From NCBI GenBank assembly GCA_023151185.1, contig JAKLJL010000003.1, positions 1-64,000 of the forward strand: DNA of 64,000 nt, given 5' to 3'. A program made the position numbers and the translations under genes. The stretch is from Bacteroidota bacterium (GTDB taxonomy: Bacteria; Bacteroidota; JABWAT01). The notes under the pieces were generated by a model. The model was given only the letters and a program-made list of their open reading frames with translations, ran no database searches and was not told the DNA's origin. Positions 24,442-33,352 of this stretch are shown piece by piece (the first letter of the stretch is position 1; every line of letters begins with the position of its first letter).

Positions 24442-25455
24442 TTATCTTCGTAGTTTAATGACCTTAAATATGAGCTTAATCTGTTCTGAACGGTGAACAT
24501 TTGGGCTTTTTCCCAATGGATGGCTCAGAAAAAGTCTTAGGTGCCTGAAGCTTAATCCGTCAACCCCATCCATCAGGGTAAACCATAACCGGCCGTACTG
24601 ACGGTTAAATTGGGATACAGGAAATGCACCGGTTGCCTGGTTAAGTTCAAACAGCTTTTTTAAAACCTGTGCAGTATCCTGAAAATCAGTAATAGATTCC
24701 GGACTTTTTTTGTTTAAAAAATTCAAATATACTCTTTTTTCTGAATCATTCAGTGCAGCACTGACGGGTTGAATAGCTCTTAACCGGATCTTGTCAGAAA
24801 ACTGATTTTGCTGGTCTTTTAATTTATTAGAAATCTGGCCGGTATGATTATTGTATTCAAGTAAAACCTCAGGAATATTTGCCAGTTGAGTAATTAAAGA
24901 TAAGCGTTGCCATAAGTCAAAATCCTGAGCACTTGGAAATTCGGTGTTATAGGTAAGTCCTGATTCTTCCAAAACCCGCTTCCGCAGAATAACGGAAGGG
25001 TGGGCAAGGGGGCATCTGACTATCATGGCAGTTCTGATTTCGTCATGAGTTATGGGAAAACGAACCGTTCTGCCCGAAACCCTCATTTGCATCCAGGTTC
25101 CTGAAACACCAATATTTGGGTTTTCCTCCATAAACCGGACTTGCTTTTCGATCCGTTCCGGAAAAGACAAGTCATCTGCATCCATCCGGCAAATGTATTT
25201 TCCTTTGGCCAGATTAAGCCCTTTGTTTAGGGTTGCCGGTAATTTAATATTGTCGGGGTTGACAATATACCGGATCCGCTTGTCTGTAAAGGTGTGTATT
25301 AAGGCGTCGGATCCGTCTGTAGATCCATCATTAATCAGCAAAATCTCAAGATTCCGGTACGTTTGGTTCAGAATACTCGAAAGAGAGGCTGCAAGAGTTT
25401 CTTCTGCATTGAAAACCGGAATCAGGACCGTGACCAGAGGTGCTTGCCGACTCAT
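24442..25455 (-). CDS. Family 2 glycosyltransferase
   Basis: A 337-residue GT-A enzyme: VTVLIPVFNAEETL, INDGSTDGSD, the metal site RMDADDLSF, and SAQDFDLWQRLSLI as the acceptor-side signature. The last third is variable and Gln/Asn-rich. Gene order and overlaps (4 bases with the GT9 gene upstream, 25 bases before the cupin) place it inside the glycan operon. The sugar is unknown. Confidence 0.9.
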   Translation of the reverse strand: MSRQAPLVTVLIPVFNAEETLAASLSSILNQTYRNLEILLINDGSTDGSDALIHTFTDKRIRYIVNPDNIKLPATLNKGLNLAKGKYICRMDADDLSFPERIEKQVRFMEENPNIGVSGTWMQMRVSGRTVRFPITHDEIRTAMIVRCPLAHPSVILRKRVLEESGLTYNTEFPSAQDFDLWQRLSLITQLANIPEVLLEYNNHTGQISNKLKDQQNQFSDKIRLRAIQPVSAALNDSEKRVYLNFLNKKSPESITDFQDTAQVLKKLFELNQATGAFPVSQFNRQYGRLWFTLMDGVDGLSFRHLRLFLSHPLGKSPNVHRSEQIKLIFKVIKLRR

Positions 25456-26453
25456 TTCGTTTCCTGACTAATAAGTTGATCAGCCAGAGTGAAAACTTCC
25501 TGAACAGACAATCTGAGCAGACAGTCATTCTCGCCTCTGCTGCAGTGGTCTGAAGATTCGTATTGCCTGCATGGTCTGCAGTCTATGTCCTTAATGGCAA
25601 GGGTGATGTTACCAGCAACCGGCCGGATTCTCTTTTCATTGCCGGGACCCCAGAGAACCAAAGCTGGCTTTCCGTACAGCCGGGCAATATGGGCGGGTCC
25701 GGAGTCATTCCCGATAAAAAACATGCAGGAGCCAATTGCAGACATCAAGTCTGACACCGACCGGGTGATCACCAGGTTTTTATTGTATTGTTCTGAAAAG
25801 AAGGAAATCAGATCTATCTCAGATTCATTCAGAAGAAACCTGACTTTTCTGCCAGATTGCTCAAGTAGCCCGGCAAGTTCAGCAAACCGGTCGGCGGGCC
25901 ATCTACGGGGTTTCCATTTGCCGCCGGGATGAAGAAGAATTTCATGACCTTCAGATCCAGTTAAAGCAGACCCGGGAACAGATTCGGGAAAAAGATCAGC
26001 CTGGAGTCCTTTTTCGGCCAGTCTTGCGAATCTGGAATAAACATGGTCATCCCGATTTACTTGAACCAAATCGTCGAAGGCAAGGCGGCTGCCAGAAAAA
26101 TACCGACCGTCTTCAACCATACCGAATCGTTTTTCCGCTGGGATTTTCATGGAAAGCAGGGCAGCCGTAGGGCTGATAGAAGCACAATAAATCACATTTA
26201 TGTTTTTGATCTGGCTAACTGAACCGGCCGTGTAAACCCGGTCTTCCGGCAGGAAGGTTAACCAAAAATCCCGGAGTTCCGGTCGGCAAAGAATGCCAAC
26301 CGGCAGGTTTTTTCCAATAAACCAAGCAATTACCGGAGCAAGTGTTGCAGCATCTCCCAGGCTGGTTAGCTGAATCCAGAGGTGCAGGGTTCCCTGCCCT
26401 TTTTGCTTGCGGAACCAGACGGATAGAAAGTGAATTTTTTTCCGGATATTCAT
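25452..26453 (-). CDS. Family 9 glycosyltransferase (heptosyltransferase-like)
   Basis: A 333-residue GT-B enzyme of the ADP-heptose:LPS heptosyltransferase family. The signatures are LHPGGKWKPRRWPADRFAEL and the donor-side FIGNDSGPAHIARLYGKPA with the conserved Asp. The C-terminus contains Cys residues (DIDCRPCRQYESSDHCSRGENDCL), common in this family. GT9 enzymes build LPS inner core or add heptose-like sugars to surface glycans. It overlaps both neighbours by 4 bases. A second GT9 gene lies at 28488-29546. Confidence 0.87.
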   Translation of the reverse strand: MNIRKKIHFLSVWFRKQKGQGTLHLWIQLTSLGDAATLAPVIAWFIGKNLPVGILCRPELRDFWLTFLPEDRVYTAGSVSQIKNINVIYCASISPTAALLSMKIPAEKRFGMVEDGRYFSGSRLAFDDLVQVNRDDHVYSRFARLAEKGLQADLFPESVPGSALTGSEGHEILLHPGGKWKPRRWPADRFAELAGLLEQSGRKVRFLLNESEIDLISFFSEQYNKNLVITRSVSDLMSAIGSCMFFIGNDSGPAHIARLYGKPALVLWGPGNEKRIRPVAGNITLAIKDIDCRPCRQYESSDHCSRGENDCLLRLSVQEVFTLADQLISQETK

Positions 26454-27352
26454 GGAACCCTGAAGTTAATCTCTCTGGCCCATTTCTGAAGATAAAAGAG
26501 ATCGTTTAAAATGTTTTTTCCGAAAACTTTTTTTAACGGCCGCACCAATCTTGCAACCAGTTCCGAATTGGAAGGAAGCCAGAACAGGATTAAATTTATT
26601 TTCCGCTGCAGAATTTCTTTCTCGGGTTCAGATAAAGTCACTTCTGCTGAAAAAAGAGACAGAGCCTTAACATAGCCGGCTCTCATTTCCCTGATATTTT
26701 TAGTAAGACCGCCCGGCGTTTTGCGGTAAACTGCCAATACCTCTTGGGTATAGCAAATTTCAGGAGATCTCCAGAAAATTCGCAGCCACAAATGAATGTC
26801 TTCGTGGTTTTTAAGTTCAGGAGAGAAAAGAAAGAGTTCTGCTGGGATTTGAGCCCTGTCAAATAAAAAGCAATGAATCGGAATGCTGAGGTTTCTTTCC
26901 CAATTAAACAGTAGATCAAGTTTTTTATTTTCCCCGAGCCGGATCCGGTGAAAATTTTCCTGAATGGGAGTCAGAAGATCATCCGGACCTGATTTATGAT
27001 AATCACATACAGATAAAGCTGCTCCGGTCTGGTTTAGGGATTCTACCTGAACGGCAAGTTTCCTGGGGAATAAATAGTCATCTGCGTCCAGAAACTGGAT
27101 AAACCTTCCGGAAGCATTTTTAAGTCCGTTGTTTTTTGCTGCCGATGTTCCTGAATTAGACTGAAATATATATCTGAAACGGGAATCCTTGTTCTCATAT
27201 GCAACCGCAACTTCTTTTGAATTGTCAGTCGAACCGTCGTCAACAATAATGGCTTCCCAATCCTGAAAGGTCTGGTTCAGAACCGAATCCAGTGCTTCTC
27301 CAAGAAAATGACCGTAATTATAACAGGGAATGATAATACTGACGGCTGGCAT
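26450..27352 (-). CDS. Family 2 glycosyltransferase
   Basis: A 300-residue GT-A enzyme: VSIIIPCYNYGHFLGEAL, VDDGSTDNS and the metal site QFLDADDYLF. LKNHEDIHLWLRIF is the later acceptor signature, and the C-terminus is basic and amphipathic (RLVRPLKKVFGKN). It overlaps the downstream GT9 gene by 4 bases and lies 3 bases after the upstream GT4 gene. Base composition is AT-rich compared with the hydrogenase and Psr regions. Confidence 0.9.
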   Translation of the reverse strand: MPAVSIIIPCYNYGHFLGEALDSVLNQTFQDWEAIIVDDGSTDNSKEVAVAYENKDSRFRYIFQSNSGTSAAKNNGLKNASGRFIQFLDADDYLFPRKLAVQVESLNQTGAALSVCDYHKSGPDDLLTPIQENFHRIRLGENKKLDLLFNWERNLSIPIHCFLFDRAQIPAELFLFSPELKNHEDIHLWLRIFWRSPEICYTQEVLAVYRKTPGGLTKNIREMRAGYVKALSLFSAEVTLSEPEKEILQRKINLILFWLPSNSELVARLVRPLKKVFGKNILNDLFYLQKWAREINFRVP

Positions 27353-27355
27353 ATC

Positions 27356-28501
27356 TTAATTTTCCTTCCCGGTTAGTTTTTTTGCAAGTGCGGCCCAGGT
27401 CAGGTCTTTCAGAATCCGGTTATGGCCGTTCTCTCCCAAACGGGCAGCCAGACCGGGGTTCCGGAACAGGATTAAAATTTTTTCGGACAAAAGATTCTCA
27501 TCGGTCGGCGGTATCAGAAAACCGGTTTCGCCGTCCAGAACAGCATCCGAAACACCACCCGAGTTTCCGCCGATGACCGGCTTACGGCAGGCATTGGCTT
27601 CCAGGTAAGTTATCCCGAACCCTTCGGTGTCGCCGTTGATTTCCCGGCTGGGCATCACATAAACATCCGCCAGATTATAATACCTGTTTTTCTCGGCCGG
27701 ATCGACAAATCCCGTAAAAATCACCTGATCCTGAACGCCGCAGTCCAAAGCCAAAGCTTTCAGCTTATTGATGTATTCTGCATCTCCCTTGCCGCAGATC
27801 AGGTAAATCAGATCCGGAAACTCTTTCCGGATTGCCGGCAATGACCGGATGACCACATCATGTCCCTTCCGTTCAATTACTCTGGCGAAGGTGAGAATCA
27901 CTTTTTTTCCTTCAGTGTGATGGCGGTTTTGCAGGGCTTTCACATCAGAAACCGGGAAGAAATCAGCAACATCAACACCGTTGGGAAGTACAATAACTTT
28001 TCCTTCGGGAAGGTGATAATTGGTGTCAATCTGATCTTTGGTAAACTGACTGACGGCAACAATTTTGGTGACCTTGTTGAGCGTGTGCTTCAGCCAGAGT
28101 TTTTTCAGAAACGGCATCGGACGGGTGACTTCAAGTCCGTGAACAACAAGAACCAGCGGAATGTGCTGTGACCGGCAGAGGGAAACCAGTCCACGGGCCA
28201 TGTTCCACGTAGTGGCAATGATCAGATCGGGTTTTGTTTCTGCCGCCAAAAGATTTTTCACAGCCCGCCTGCTGATCCAGGTTCTGAACCGTTTCCAGTT
28301 TTTCCCCTCAATCGGCTGGGTTCTGAACGGCCATTTTTCCTGATCAAACTCAGCGAGTTCAGGCCTTGGGCGAAAGAATACGGTTACCTCATTCCCCGCA
28401 GAAACCAAACCTTTTCCAATTCCGGCAGCCCATTGGGCAATACCGCCGGGGTAGGGCGGGAAATCTTCAGAAACAATCCAGATACGCTCAGATGCGGGCA
28501 A
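27356..28501 (-). CDS. Family 4 glycosyltransferase
   Basis: A 381-residue GT-B enzyme opening with WIVSEDFPPYPGGIAQW, a glycine-rich N-terminal loop typical of GT4. The donor domain has LTFARVIERKGHDVVI, VIFTGFVDPAEKN, the E-x7-E motif in EGFGITYLEANA, and GGVSDAVLDGETGFLI. It resembles PimB/PimC-type mannosyltransferases in general layout, but the donor is not determinable. It overlaps the GT9 gene upstream by 14 bases. Confidence 0.9.
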   Translation of the reverse strand: MPASERIWIVSEDFPPYPGGIAQWAAGIGKGLVSAGNEVTVFFRPRPELAEFDQEKWPFRTQPIEGKNWKRFRTWISRRAVKNLLAAETKPDLIIATTWNMARGLVSLCRSQHIPLVLVVHGLEVTRPMPFLKKLWLKHTLNKVTKIVAVSQFTKDQIDTNYHLPEGKVIVLPNGVDVADFFPVSDVKALQNRHHTEGKKVILTFARVIERKGHDVVIRSLPAIRKEFPDLIYLICGKGDAEYINKLKALALDCGVQDQVIFTGFVDPAEKNRYYNLADVYVMPSREINGDTEGFGITYLEANACRKPVIGGNSGGVSDAVLDGETGFLIPPTDENLLSEKILILFRNPGLAARLGENGHNRILKDLTWAALAKKLTGKEN

Positions 28502-29546
28502 GAAAATCCTCCGTTGCAGATAAAAGCCGGTCGGGTGACAGGTCGGTCAGCCGCCAGGTGTCAGACTGAAGTGCAAGATACGGAATATTGAACGGATGGA
28601 ACCGTTTAAAGTGCAGATCTCCGGCCTGGAAAAGTCCGATAACCGGTGTGGAAGAACAGCTTGCTACATGGATCAGGCTGGTGTCGGGCGTAATCAATAC
28701 CCGGCTGGCAGCGATCAGGAGACCAGCTTCGGTCAGATTCCGGGTAACGGGTGAGGGAACTATCTGGCTGAACCGGGCCTCGAGGCTTTCCTTGTCCCGC
28801 ATCCGGCTGCCGACAGCAAGAACAATCGCCGGTGTCTTCAACCGGGTCAGCACCGTTTCCCAATAAGCCAGGGGCCATTCCCGGTCCGGGCTTCCGGCAC
28901 TTAAATTAATGACAAGAACCTGTTTTGGTCTGATTTTTTCTGCAAACAGCCCGATTTCTTCGCTGACCGGCTGAGGAGGAAGGTACGGCCTCAGAGTCTC
29001 CGGCTCGTAGGAAATTCCCAGGTATCCTGCAAAAAGAGCATTTTTGTACGCAACCTGACTGTAGAACTCAGGGGTAAACATCCAGTTGAAATACCGGGTG
29101 TGATACACGTGATCGATTCCGGCTTTTACCGGTGCCTTGATCCCCAGTACCGCCATCATGAAATTGAATGAGGGATGGTCTTTGGTATTGAACAGGACAT
29201 CGGGTCTGAGGGCGTTGAGTTCAGAAATCCCCCGGCGGAACCGTCCCTTCATCTGAACAATCCGGGTAATTCTCGGATCGGATTCAAAAAAGGAGGCTGA
29301 AGCCTTCGAAAAGCAGGCAAGAGTGAGTTCCATTTCGGGACGGGCATCCTTCAGAATCCGGATAAGCGGTGTCAGCAGAATGCAGTCCCCCAGTTTTTCC
29401 TGGGCCAGAATGACGACTTTGTCCGATTTCAGCACCGGTCCCGGTTCCGGCGTCACTCCGCCGGAAAGCCAGCCGATCAGCCGGATGGCGGACCGCTTCA
29501 CCTGCCGGGTGAATTCCTTTTTAAGACTGGACTTTTCTTTTTTCAT
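28488..29546 (-). CDS. Family 9 glycosyltransferase (heptosyltransferase-like)
   Basis: A 352-residue GT9 enzyme. The N-terminus has KVVILAQEKLGDCILLTPLI, the typical acceptor-domain start. The donor domain has LVINLSAGSPDREWPLAYWE and VLITPDTSLIHVASCSSTPVIGLF, with the conserved Asp before Ser/Thr. A basic N-terminal extension (KKEKSSLKKEFTRQVKRS) may hold it at the membrane. It overlaps both neighbours (26 and 14 bases). It probably adds a heptose-like or related sugar to the inner part of the glycan. Confidence 0.87.
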   Translation of the reverse strand: MKKEKSSLKKEFTRQVKRSAIRLIGWLSGGVTPEPGPVLKSDKVVILAQEKLGDCILLTPLIRILKDARPEMELTLACFSKASASFFESDPRITRIVQMKGRFRRGISELNALRPDVLFNTKDHPSFNFMMAVLGIKAPVKAGIDHVYHTRYFNWMFTPEFYSQVAYKNALFAGYLGISYEPETLRPYLPPQPVSEEIGLFAEKIRPKQVLVINLSAGSPDREWPLAYWETVLTRLKTPAIVLAVGSRMRDKESLEARFSQIVPSPVTRNLTEAGLLIAASRVLITPDTSLIHVASCSSTPVIGLFQAGDLHFKRFHPFNIPYLALQSDTWRLTDLSPDRLLSATEDFLARI

Positions 29547-30618
29547 CCAGTTTCGACTGAAAGTAAGTTTCTAACTGCTGAACCATAGCCGGGATGGTGA
29601 ATCCGGCTTTGACTTTTTGTTCGCCGGCCTTTCCGAAGGCAGCCAAACGGTCGGCATCATCCAGAATTTCGAGCATTTTTTCTGCCAGAACAGCCGGATT
29701 TTTCGGTGGGACAATGATCCCGGTAACACCATCCGTCATCAGTTCCCGGGCGCCGTTCACGTCGGTGGCAATCACCGGCTTGCCGACAGCCATGGCTTCC
29801 ATGACGACGTTGGGCATCCCCTCAAAAAGGGAACTGAGAACAAATAAATGGCACCCTTTCATCAGCGGATCCACATTTTCGATGAAACCGGCGAACTTTA
29901 CCCTGTCTTCGACACCCAGCGTTTTTGCCTGGGTTTTCAGCTCCTCTTCGAGTTTTCCCTTTCCGGCAATCACCAGAACGAGGTCATCTCTTTTGGCTGT
30001 CACAGCAGCAAAAGCCGTGATCAGATCATCAAACCCTTTCTGCTCAGAAAGTCTTCCGGCACTGAGAATCACCTTTTTACCGGGGAAGTCCCGGCTGAAA
30101 TCGTAAGCCTGAACTCCCGATTTATCTGCAATTCCGTTATAAATCACTTTCACATGACCGGGTTTAAACCACCCGTACCCTTCGTAGGCTTTCTGGATGG
30201 TGATGGAATTGGTGAGAATTCCGTCGGTGAGGTTGGTCAGAGTGATTTTGTGTTTCCATTTTTTCCCGGCAAGCTGAATGCCGTGACGGGCAATGACCAC
30301 CGGTTTTTTTACCAGCCGGGCAGCAAGACCGGCCACCCGGACGTCCTTGTTGAGGTTGCAGACGAGAATATCAATCTCTTCCTGCTTCAGAAACCGGGCA
30401 ATCCGCCAGGTCATTACCGGACCAATATCCGCACGGATGTTGAAAATCCGGGTCTGAACACCGGCTTTCTGAGCCTCCTGAAGAATTTCTGCGTTCGGTT
30501 TACCGCCCACGAAGACCTTATGCCCGGCTTCGTGGAGGCCTTTTGCGGCCCGGACCATCCATTTTTCGCCACCGCCGAGTTTGTTGGGTCCGATCGAATT
30601 GATAAAGAGAATATTCAT
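29521..30618 (-). CDS. Family 4 glycosyltransferase, first gene of the glycan operon
   Basis: A 365-residue GT-B enzyme beginning MNILFINS with NKLGGGEKWMVRAA as the N-terminal loop. The donor half has ILSAGRLSEQKGFDDLI, VKFAGFIENVDPLM, SSLFEGMPNVVMEAMAVG with the E-x7-E motif, and DGVTGIIVPP. It is the first of fifteen consecutive minus-strand genes with gaps of 25 bases or less, so its upstream region (30619-30748) should hold the operon promoter. A GATATTTG box at 30638-30645 (minus strand) is one candidate, about 20 bases before the start. Confidence 0.9.
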   Translation of the reverse strand: MNILFINSIGPNKLGGGEKWMVRAAKGLHEAGHKVFVGGKPNAEILQEAQKAGVQTRIFNIRADIGPVMTWRIARFLKQEEIDILVCNLNKDVRVAGLAARLVKKPVVIARHGIQLAGKKWKHKITLTNLTDGILTNSITIQKAYEGYGWFKPGHVKVIYNGIADKSGVQAYDFSRDFPGKKVILSAGRLSEQKGFDDLITAFAAVTAKRDDLVLVIAGKGKLEEELKTQAKTLGVEDRVKFAGFIENVDPLMKGCHLFVLSSLFEGMPNVVMEAMAVGKPVIATDVNGARELMTDGVTGIIVPPKNPAVLAEKMLEILDDADRLAAFGKAGEQKVKAGFTIPAMVQQLETYFQSKLDEKRKVQS

Positions 30619-30748
30619 ACCTATCCGGAATAAAAATCAAATATCCGAAACTGTGCGGAAAAATTCTAATCTGCAGGATCAGAAGGTTTGGGATTGAAAA
30701 ACCCCGCAGAAAATAGGCCGGGAAAGGAAAGCCATGCAGAACCCTGAA

Positions 30749-31540
30749 TCAGAACCGGTTCAGGTTAATTCCAATTCCGAACGTAAACGAAAGGGTCGTT
30801 TCTTTACTGGAAACCTGGTCTGCAGCCGAAAAATGATAGTGTCTGAGCGGGACCAGATAAAACGTTGATCCGGCAGAAAGAACCATTCCGGTTCCGTGAA
30901 ACGGTTCGTAGTCCATTCCGGTTTGGAGGAAAGGCAGAAATTGCACCCTGTCCGGTTCTGGCAATAATGAATTTGCCGAAGAAAAAACTCCAAATCCCAG
31001 AAAGAGCTGAGGCCGAAAAATAACCGGATATTTATACCCGATTGCGGCTGTACCGGAATAGGCATTCAGGAATTTATCCCGGTTATCAGCATTCCCGACC
31101 GCAAGATCAACCCTCAGCCAAACCGGCAGGAGGTAATTTGTCTGGTAATCCAGCCTCAGGCCGGCCAGCGTGACAGGTGCTGAGGATAAGATCCCATATA
31201 AAAAAGTGTTTTGAATCCGGGTGCTGTCCGAAGGTAAAATGACCGGGAAGACGCAGGACCGGAGGTCAATACTGACAAAGTCTGGTTGGACTGATGTCTG
31301 CTCACCTTCAATTGAGAGGGAAATCCGGTCAGCAAGAGCCCGGTCTGGAGTCCGAAGAGAATCGGCAACTCTGAAGTAGATCAGCAGGTTTTCATCAGTA
31401 AGCAGACCATTCGGCCGTACTTCCCGGATCTGGCAGGTTATGATTTGCTTGTTTTTCAAAAAGATGTCTGCTGAACCGGTTTGTGAAAAACCGGTTGCGA
31501 AGGGTAATAGAAAGAAACAAAAAAGGAAGGGTTTAATCAT
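30749..31540 (-). CDS. Putative outer-membrane or exported protein, uncharacterised
   Basis: A 263-residue protein with a cleavable-looking signal peptide (FLFCFFLLPFATGFSQ, cleavage near residue 20). The mature part starts with a short beta region (ADIFLKNKQIITCQIREV), then alternating hydrophobic strands, several with aromatic ends (NYLLPVWLRVDLAVG, FRPQLFLGFGVFSS, GMVLSAGSTFYLVPL, TTLSFTFGIGINLNRF). The C-terminal Phe is typical of outer-membrane beta-barrels. I do not recognise a named family. It lies upstream of, and on the same strand as, the glycan operon, separated by 130 bases, and is divergent from the second two-component kinase. Confidence 0.68.
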   Translation of the reverse strand: MIKPFLFCFFLLPFATGFSQTGSADIFLKNKQIITCQIREVRPNGLLTDENLLIYFRVADSLRTPDRALADRISLSIEGEQTSVQPDFVSIDLRSCVFPVILPSDSTRIQNTFLYGILSSAPVTLAGLRLDYQTNYLLPVWLRVDLAVGNADNRDKFLNAYSGTAAIGYKYPVIFRPQLFLGFGVFSSANSLLPEPDRVQFLPFLQTGMDYEPFHGTGMVLSAGSTFYLVPLRHYHFSAADQVSSKETTLSFTFGIGINLNRF

Positions 31541-31651
31541 AGCTCTGGTTTCTTAGACGGACCGTTTAATTCAGATAAACTGAAGTTAACCCGGTTGGTC
31601 TCAATATTCAATTAAAGGAACGGGAAAGTCATCCGGCGGTCAGCCTTCCGC

Positions 31652-31683
31652 TTTGGTTCCGCCCTGCCTTCTCCCGATATTTG
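31652..31683 (+). promoter_or_regulatory. Possible promoter of the second two-component operon
   Basis: TTTG at 31652-31655 and GATATTTG at 31676-31683 are 20 bases apart and resemble the TTTG-N19-21-TAnnTTTG promoter of Bacteroidota, with one mismatch in the first base of the second box. The kinase ATG is at 31703, which would make a very short leader. Confidence 0.35.
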
Positions 31684-31702
31684 CAGTTTATCTGAAAGCA
31701 GA

Positions 31703-33259
31703 ATGTTTAAACGGTTCACCTTTGTTTTTCTGGTCGTCATCTTTCTTCCGGTAATTTTTTATGCCGGCTGGGTGATCAATTCCCTGAATACCAGCGAAAA
31801 AATTCTGTCTCAGGTGTATAATCAGCAGCTAAATGCCGCCCTGATTACACTGAACCAGTATGCCTGGAACCAGATTGATGAATGGGCTACTGCTGTTGAC
31901 CAGCTATCGGGAACCAATATAGATTCCCTGCAGGAATTTCTTTCCCGGAATCCATCCCTTCGTCTGATCCTCATCACCGACAGCCTGCAGTCTTCAATCC
32001 GGATGGTGGGGGCCTCGGCGGTTCACAATGTTTTCCCTGCCGGACTGAAGGATAGCCTGGTCCTGCGCAGGCCGGTTCTTTCGGATCTGAACCGCTTTAT
32101 GGTATTGAATAATTACCGCAAATTTGAACCGTTCCTGCTGCCTTCAGGGAATGAATCCGAAAAAATGGTGGTTCTGGTTTTTTCATCCCGGAAACTGCCG
32201 CGGCGGGTTCTGGGTTTTGCCTTGGATGCCGGACGGTTTACCCGTGAGGTACTCAGGTCACGGCTGAATGAAGTGTCAGGGGAACAATTCATTATCGGGG
32301 TGATGGCCGGACCGCGAAGCCGGCTGGTCTATGCCACCCGCGAGGTTGAGACCAGTGAATTCAAGGTAACCAAACCGCTCTGGATTTTACCTGAATACCG
32401 GATCGGCATCCGGCTGATGGGAAAATCCGCCGATGAAATCATTGAAAACCGGCTGGTTCTGAATATGATCCTCATCGGGGTACTGTCCATTGTACTGATC
32501 ATCGGTGTTGTCTATATCTACCGGCTCGTCCGACGGGAAGTGGATCTGGTTCGGCTGAAAACAGATTTTGTGTCGAACGTCTCACATGAACTCCGGACTC
32601 CGCTGACCCTCATCCGGATGTATGCCGAAACCCTTGACCTGCACCCGAACCTGAAGGAAGAGAAACGCCAGACTTATTACCGGATTATTCTGAATGAGTC
32701 TGACCGGCTGGGCCGGCTGATTAACAATATTCTGAACTTTTCACGGATCGAATCCGTAAAGGACCCCTACCGGAAATCGGTGATAGAAGTGACCCAGGTG
32801 GTTTCAGCCGTGGTTTCCCTCTATGAAGTTCAGTTTACGGCTGCCGGATTTGACTGGGCCTATGAGCCTGGTGAAACAGCTCCTGTTCTGGCAGACAAGG
32901 AAGCGGTTTCTGAGGCGGTCCACAACCTGATTGACAATGCCGTTAAGTATTCCGGCGAGACCAAATGGATCCGGATTTCGACCCGGACCACCGGAAAGGA
33001 AACCGGAATTACGGTCGAAGATCACGGGGTCGGAATTGATCAGAAGCATCACGGCATGATATTTGATAAATTTTCACGGGTGGCAACCGGTCTGGTTCAC
33101 AATACCAAAGGATCAGGACTGGGGCTTGCCCTTGTACATCACATTATGAAACATCACGACGGCAGGATTGAACTTGAAAGTTCACCGGGCAAAGGCTCCC
33201 GGTTCACTCTCTGGTTCCCGGTAACCGGTACAGAATCCGGCCAGCAGAACTTGAAGTAA
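31703..33259 (+). CDS. Sensor histidine kinase
   Basis: A 518-residue membrane kinase. Helix 1 is at about 5-27. An extracytoplasmic region of about 220 residues follows, starting with a helical segment and lacking a recognised ligand motif. Helix 2 is at about 250-272, with no clear HAMP. The DHp domain is VSNVSHELRTPL with His at about 295. The ATPase domain has NLIDNAVKYS (N), DHGVGID (G1), FDKFSRV (F) and GSGLGLALV (G2). Its regulator is encoded 93 bases downstream on the same strand. The signal is unknown; the neighbouring envelope genes make an envelope-related input plausible. Confidence 0.93.
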   Translation: MFKRFTFVFLVVIFLPVIFYAGWVINSLNTSEKILSQVYNQQLNAALITLNQYAWNQIDEWATAVDQLSGTNIDSLQEFLSRNPSLRLILITDSLQSSIRMVGASAVHNVFPAGLKDSLVLRRPVLSDLNRFMVLNNYRKFEPFLLPSGNESEKMVVLVFSSRKLPRRVLGFALDAGRFTREVLRSRLNEVSGEQFIIGVMAGPRSRLVYATREVETSEFKVTKPLWILPEYRIGIRLMGKSADEIIENRLVLNMILIGVLSIVLIIGVVYIYRLVRREVDLVRLKTDFVSNVSHELRTPLTLIRMYAETLDLHPNLKEEKRQTYYRIILNESDRLGRLINNILNFSRIESVKDPYRKSVIEVTQVVSAVVSLYEVQFTAAGFDWAYEPGETAPVLADKEAVSEAVHNLIDNAVKYSGETKWIRISTRTTGKETGITVEDHGVGIDQKHHGMIFDKFSRVATGLVHNTKGSGLGLALVHHIMKHHDGRIELESSPGKGSRFTLWFPVTGTESGQQNLK

Positions 33260-33318
33260 AACACTTTTTCTAATCCAAAACAGTTAACACCATCAAAACA
33301 ACTCCGGCAGGAATTCAG

Positions 33319-33326
33319 TACTTTTG
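33319..33326 (+). promoter_or_regulatory. Possible TAnnTTTG box ahead of the response regulator
   Basis: TACTTTTG fits TAnnTTTG and lies 26 bases before the regulator ATG, in the 93-base gap after the kinase gene. It could give the regulator its own promoter. No matching upstream TTTG is visible. Confidence 0.3.
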
Positions 33327-33352
33327 TAAGTTAACCGGAGAGACAGGCAGAT

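Noticed and set aside
29848-30633. A 261-codon open frame antisense to the first glycosyltransferase
   Set aside because: The GT4 motifs on the minus strand are decisive; the antisense frame shows no known fold.
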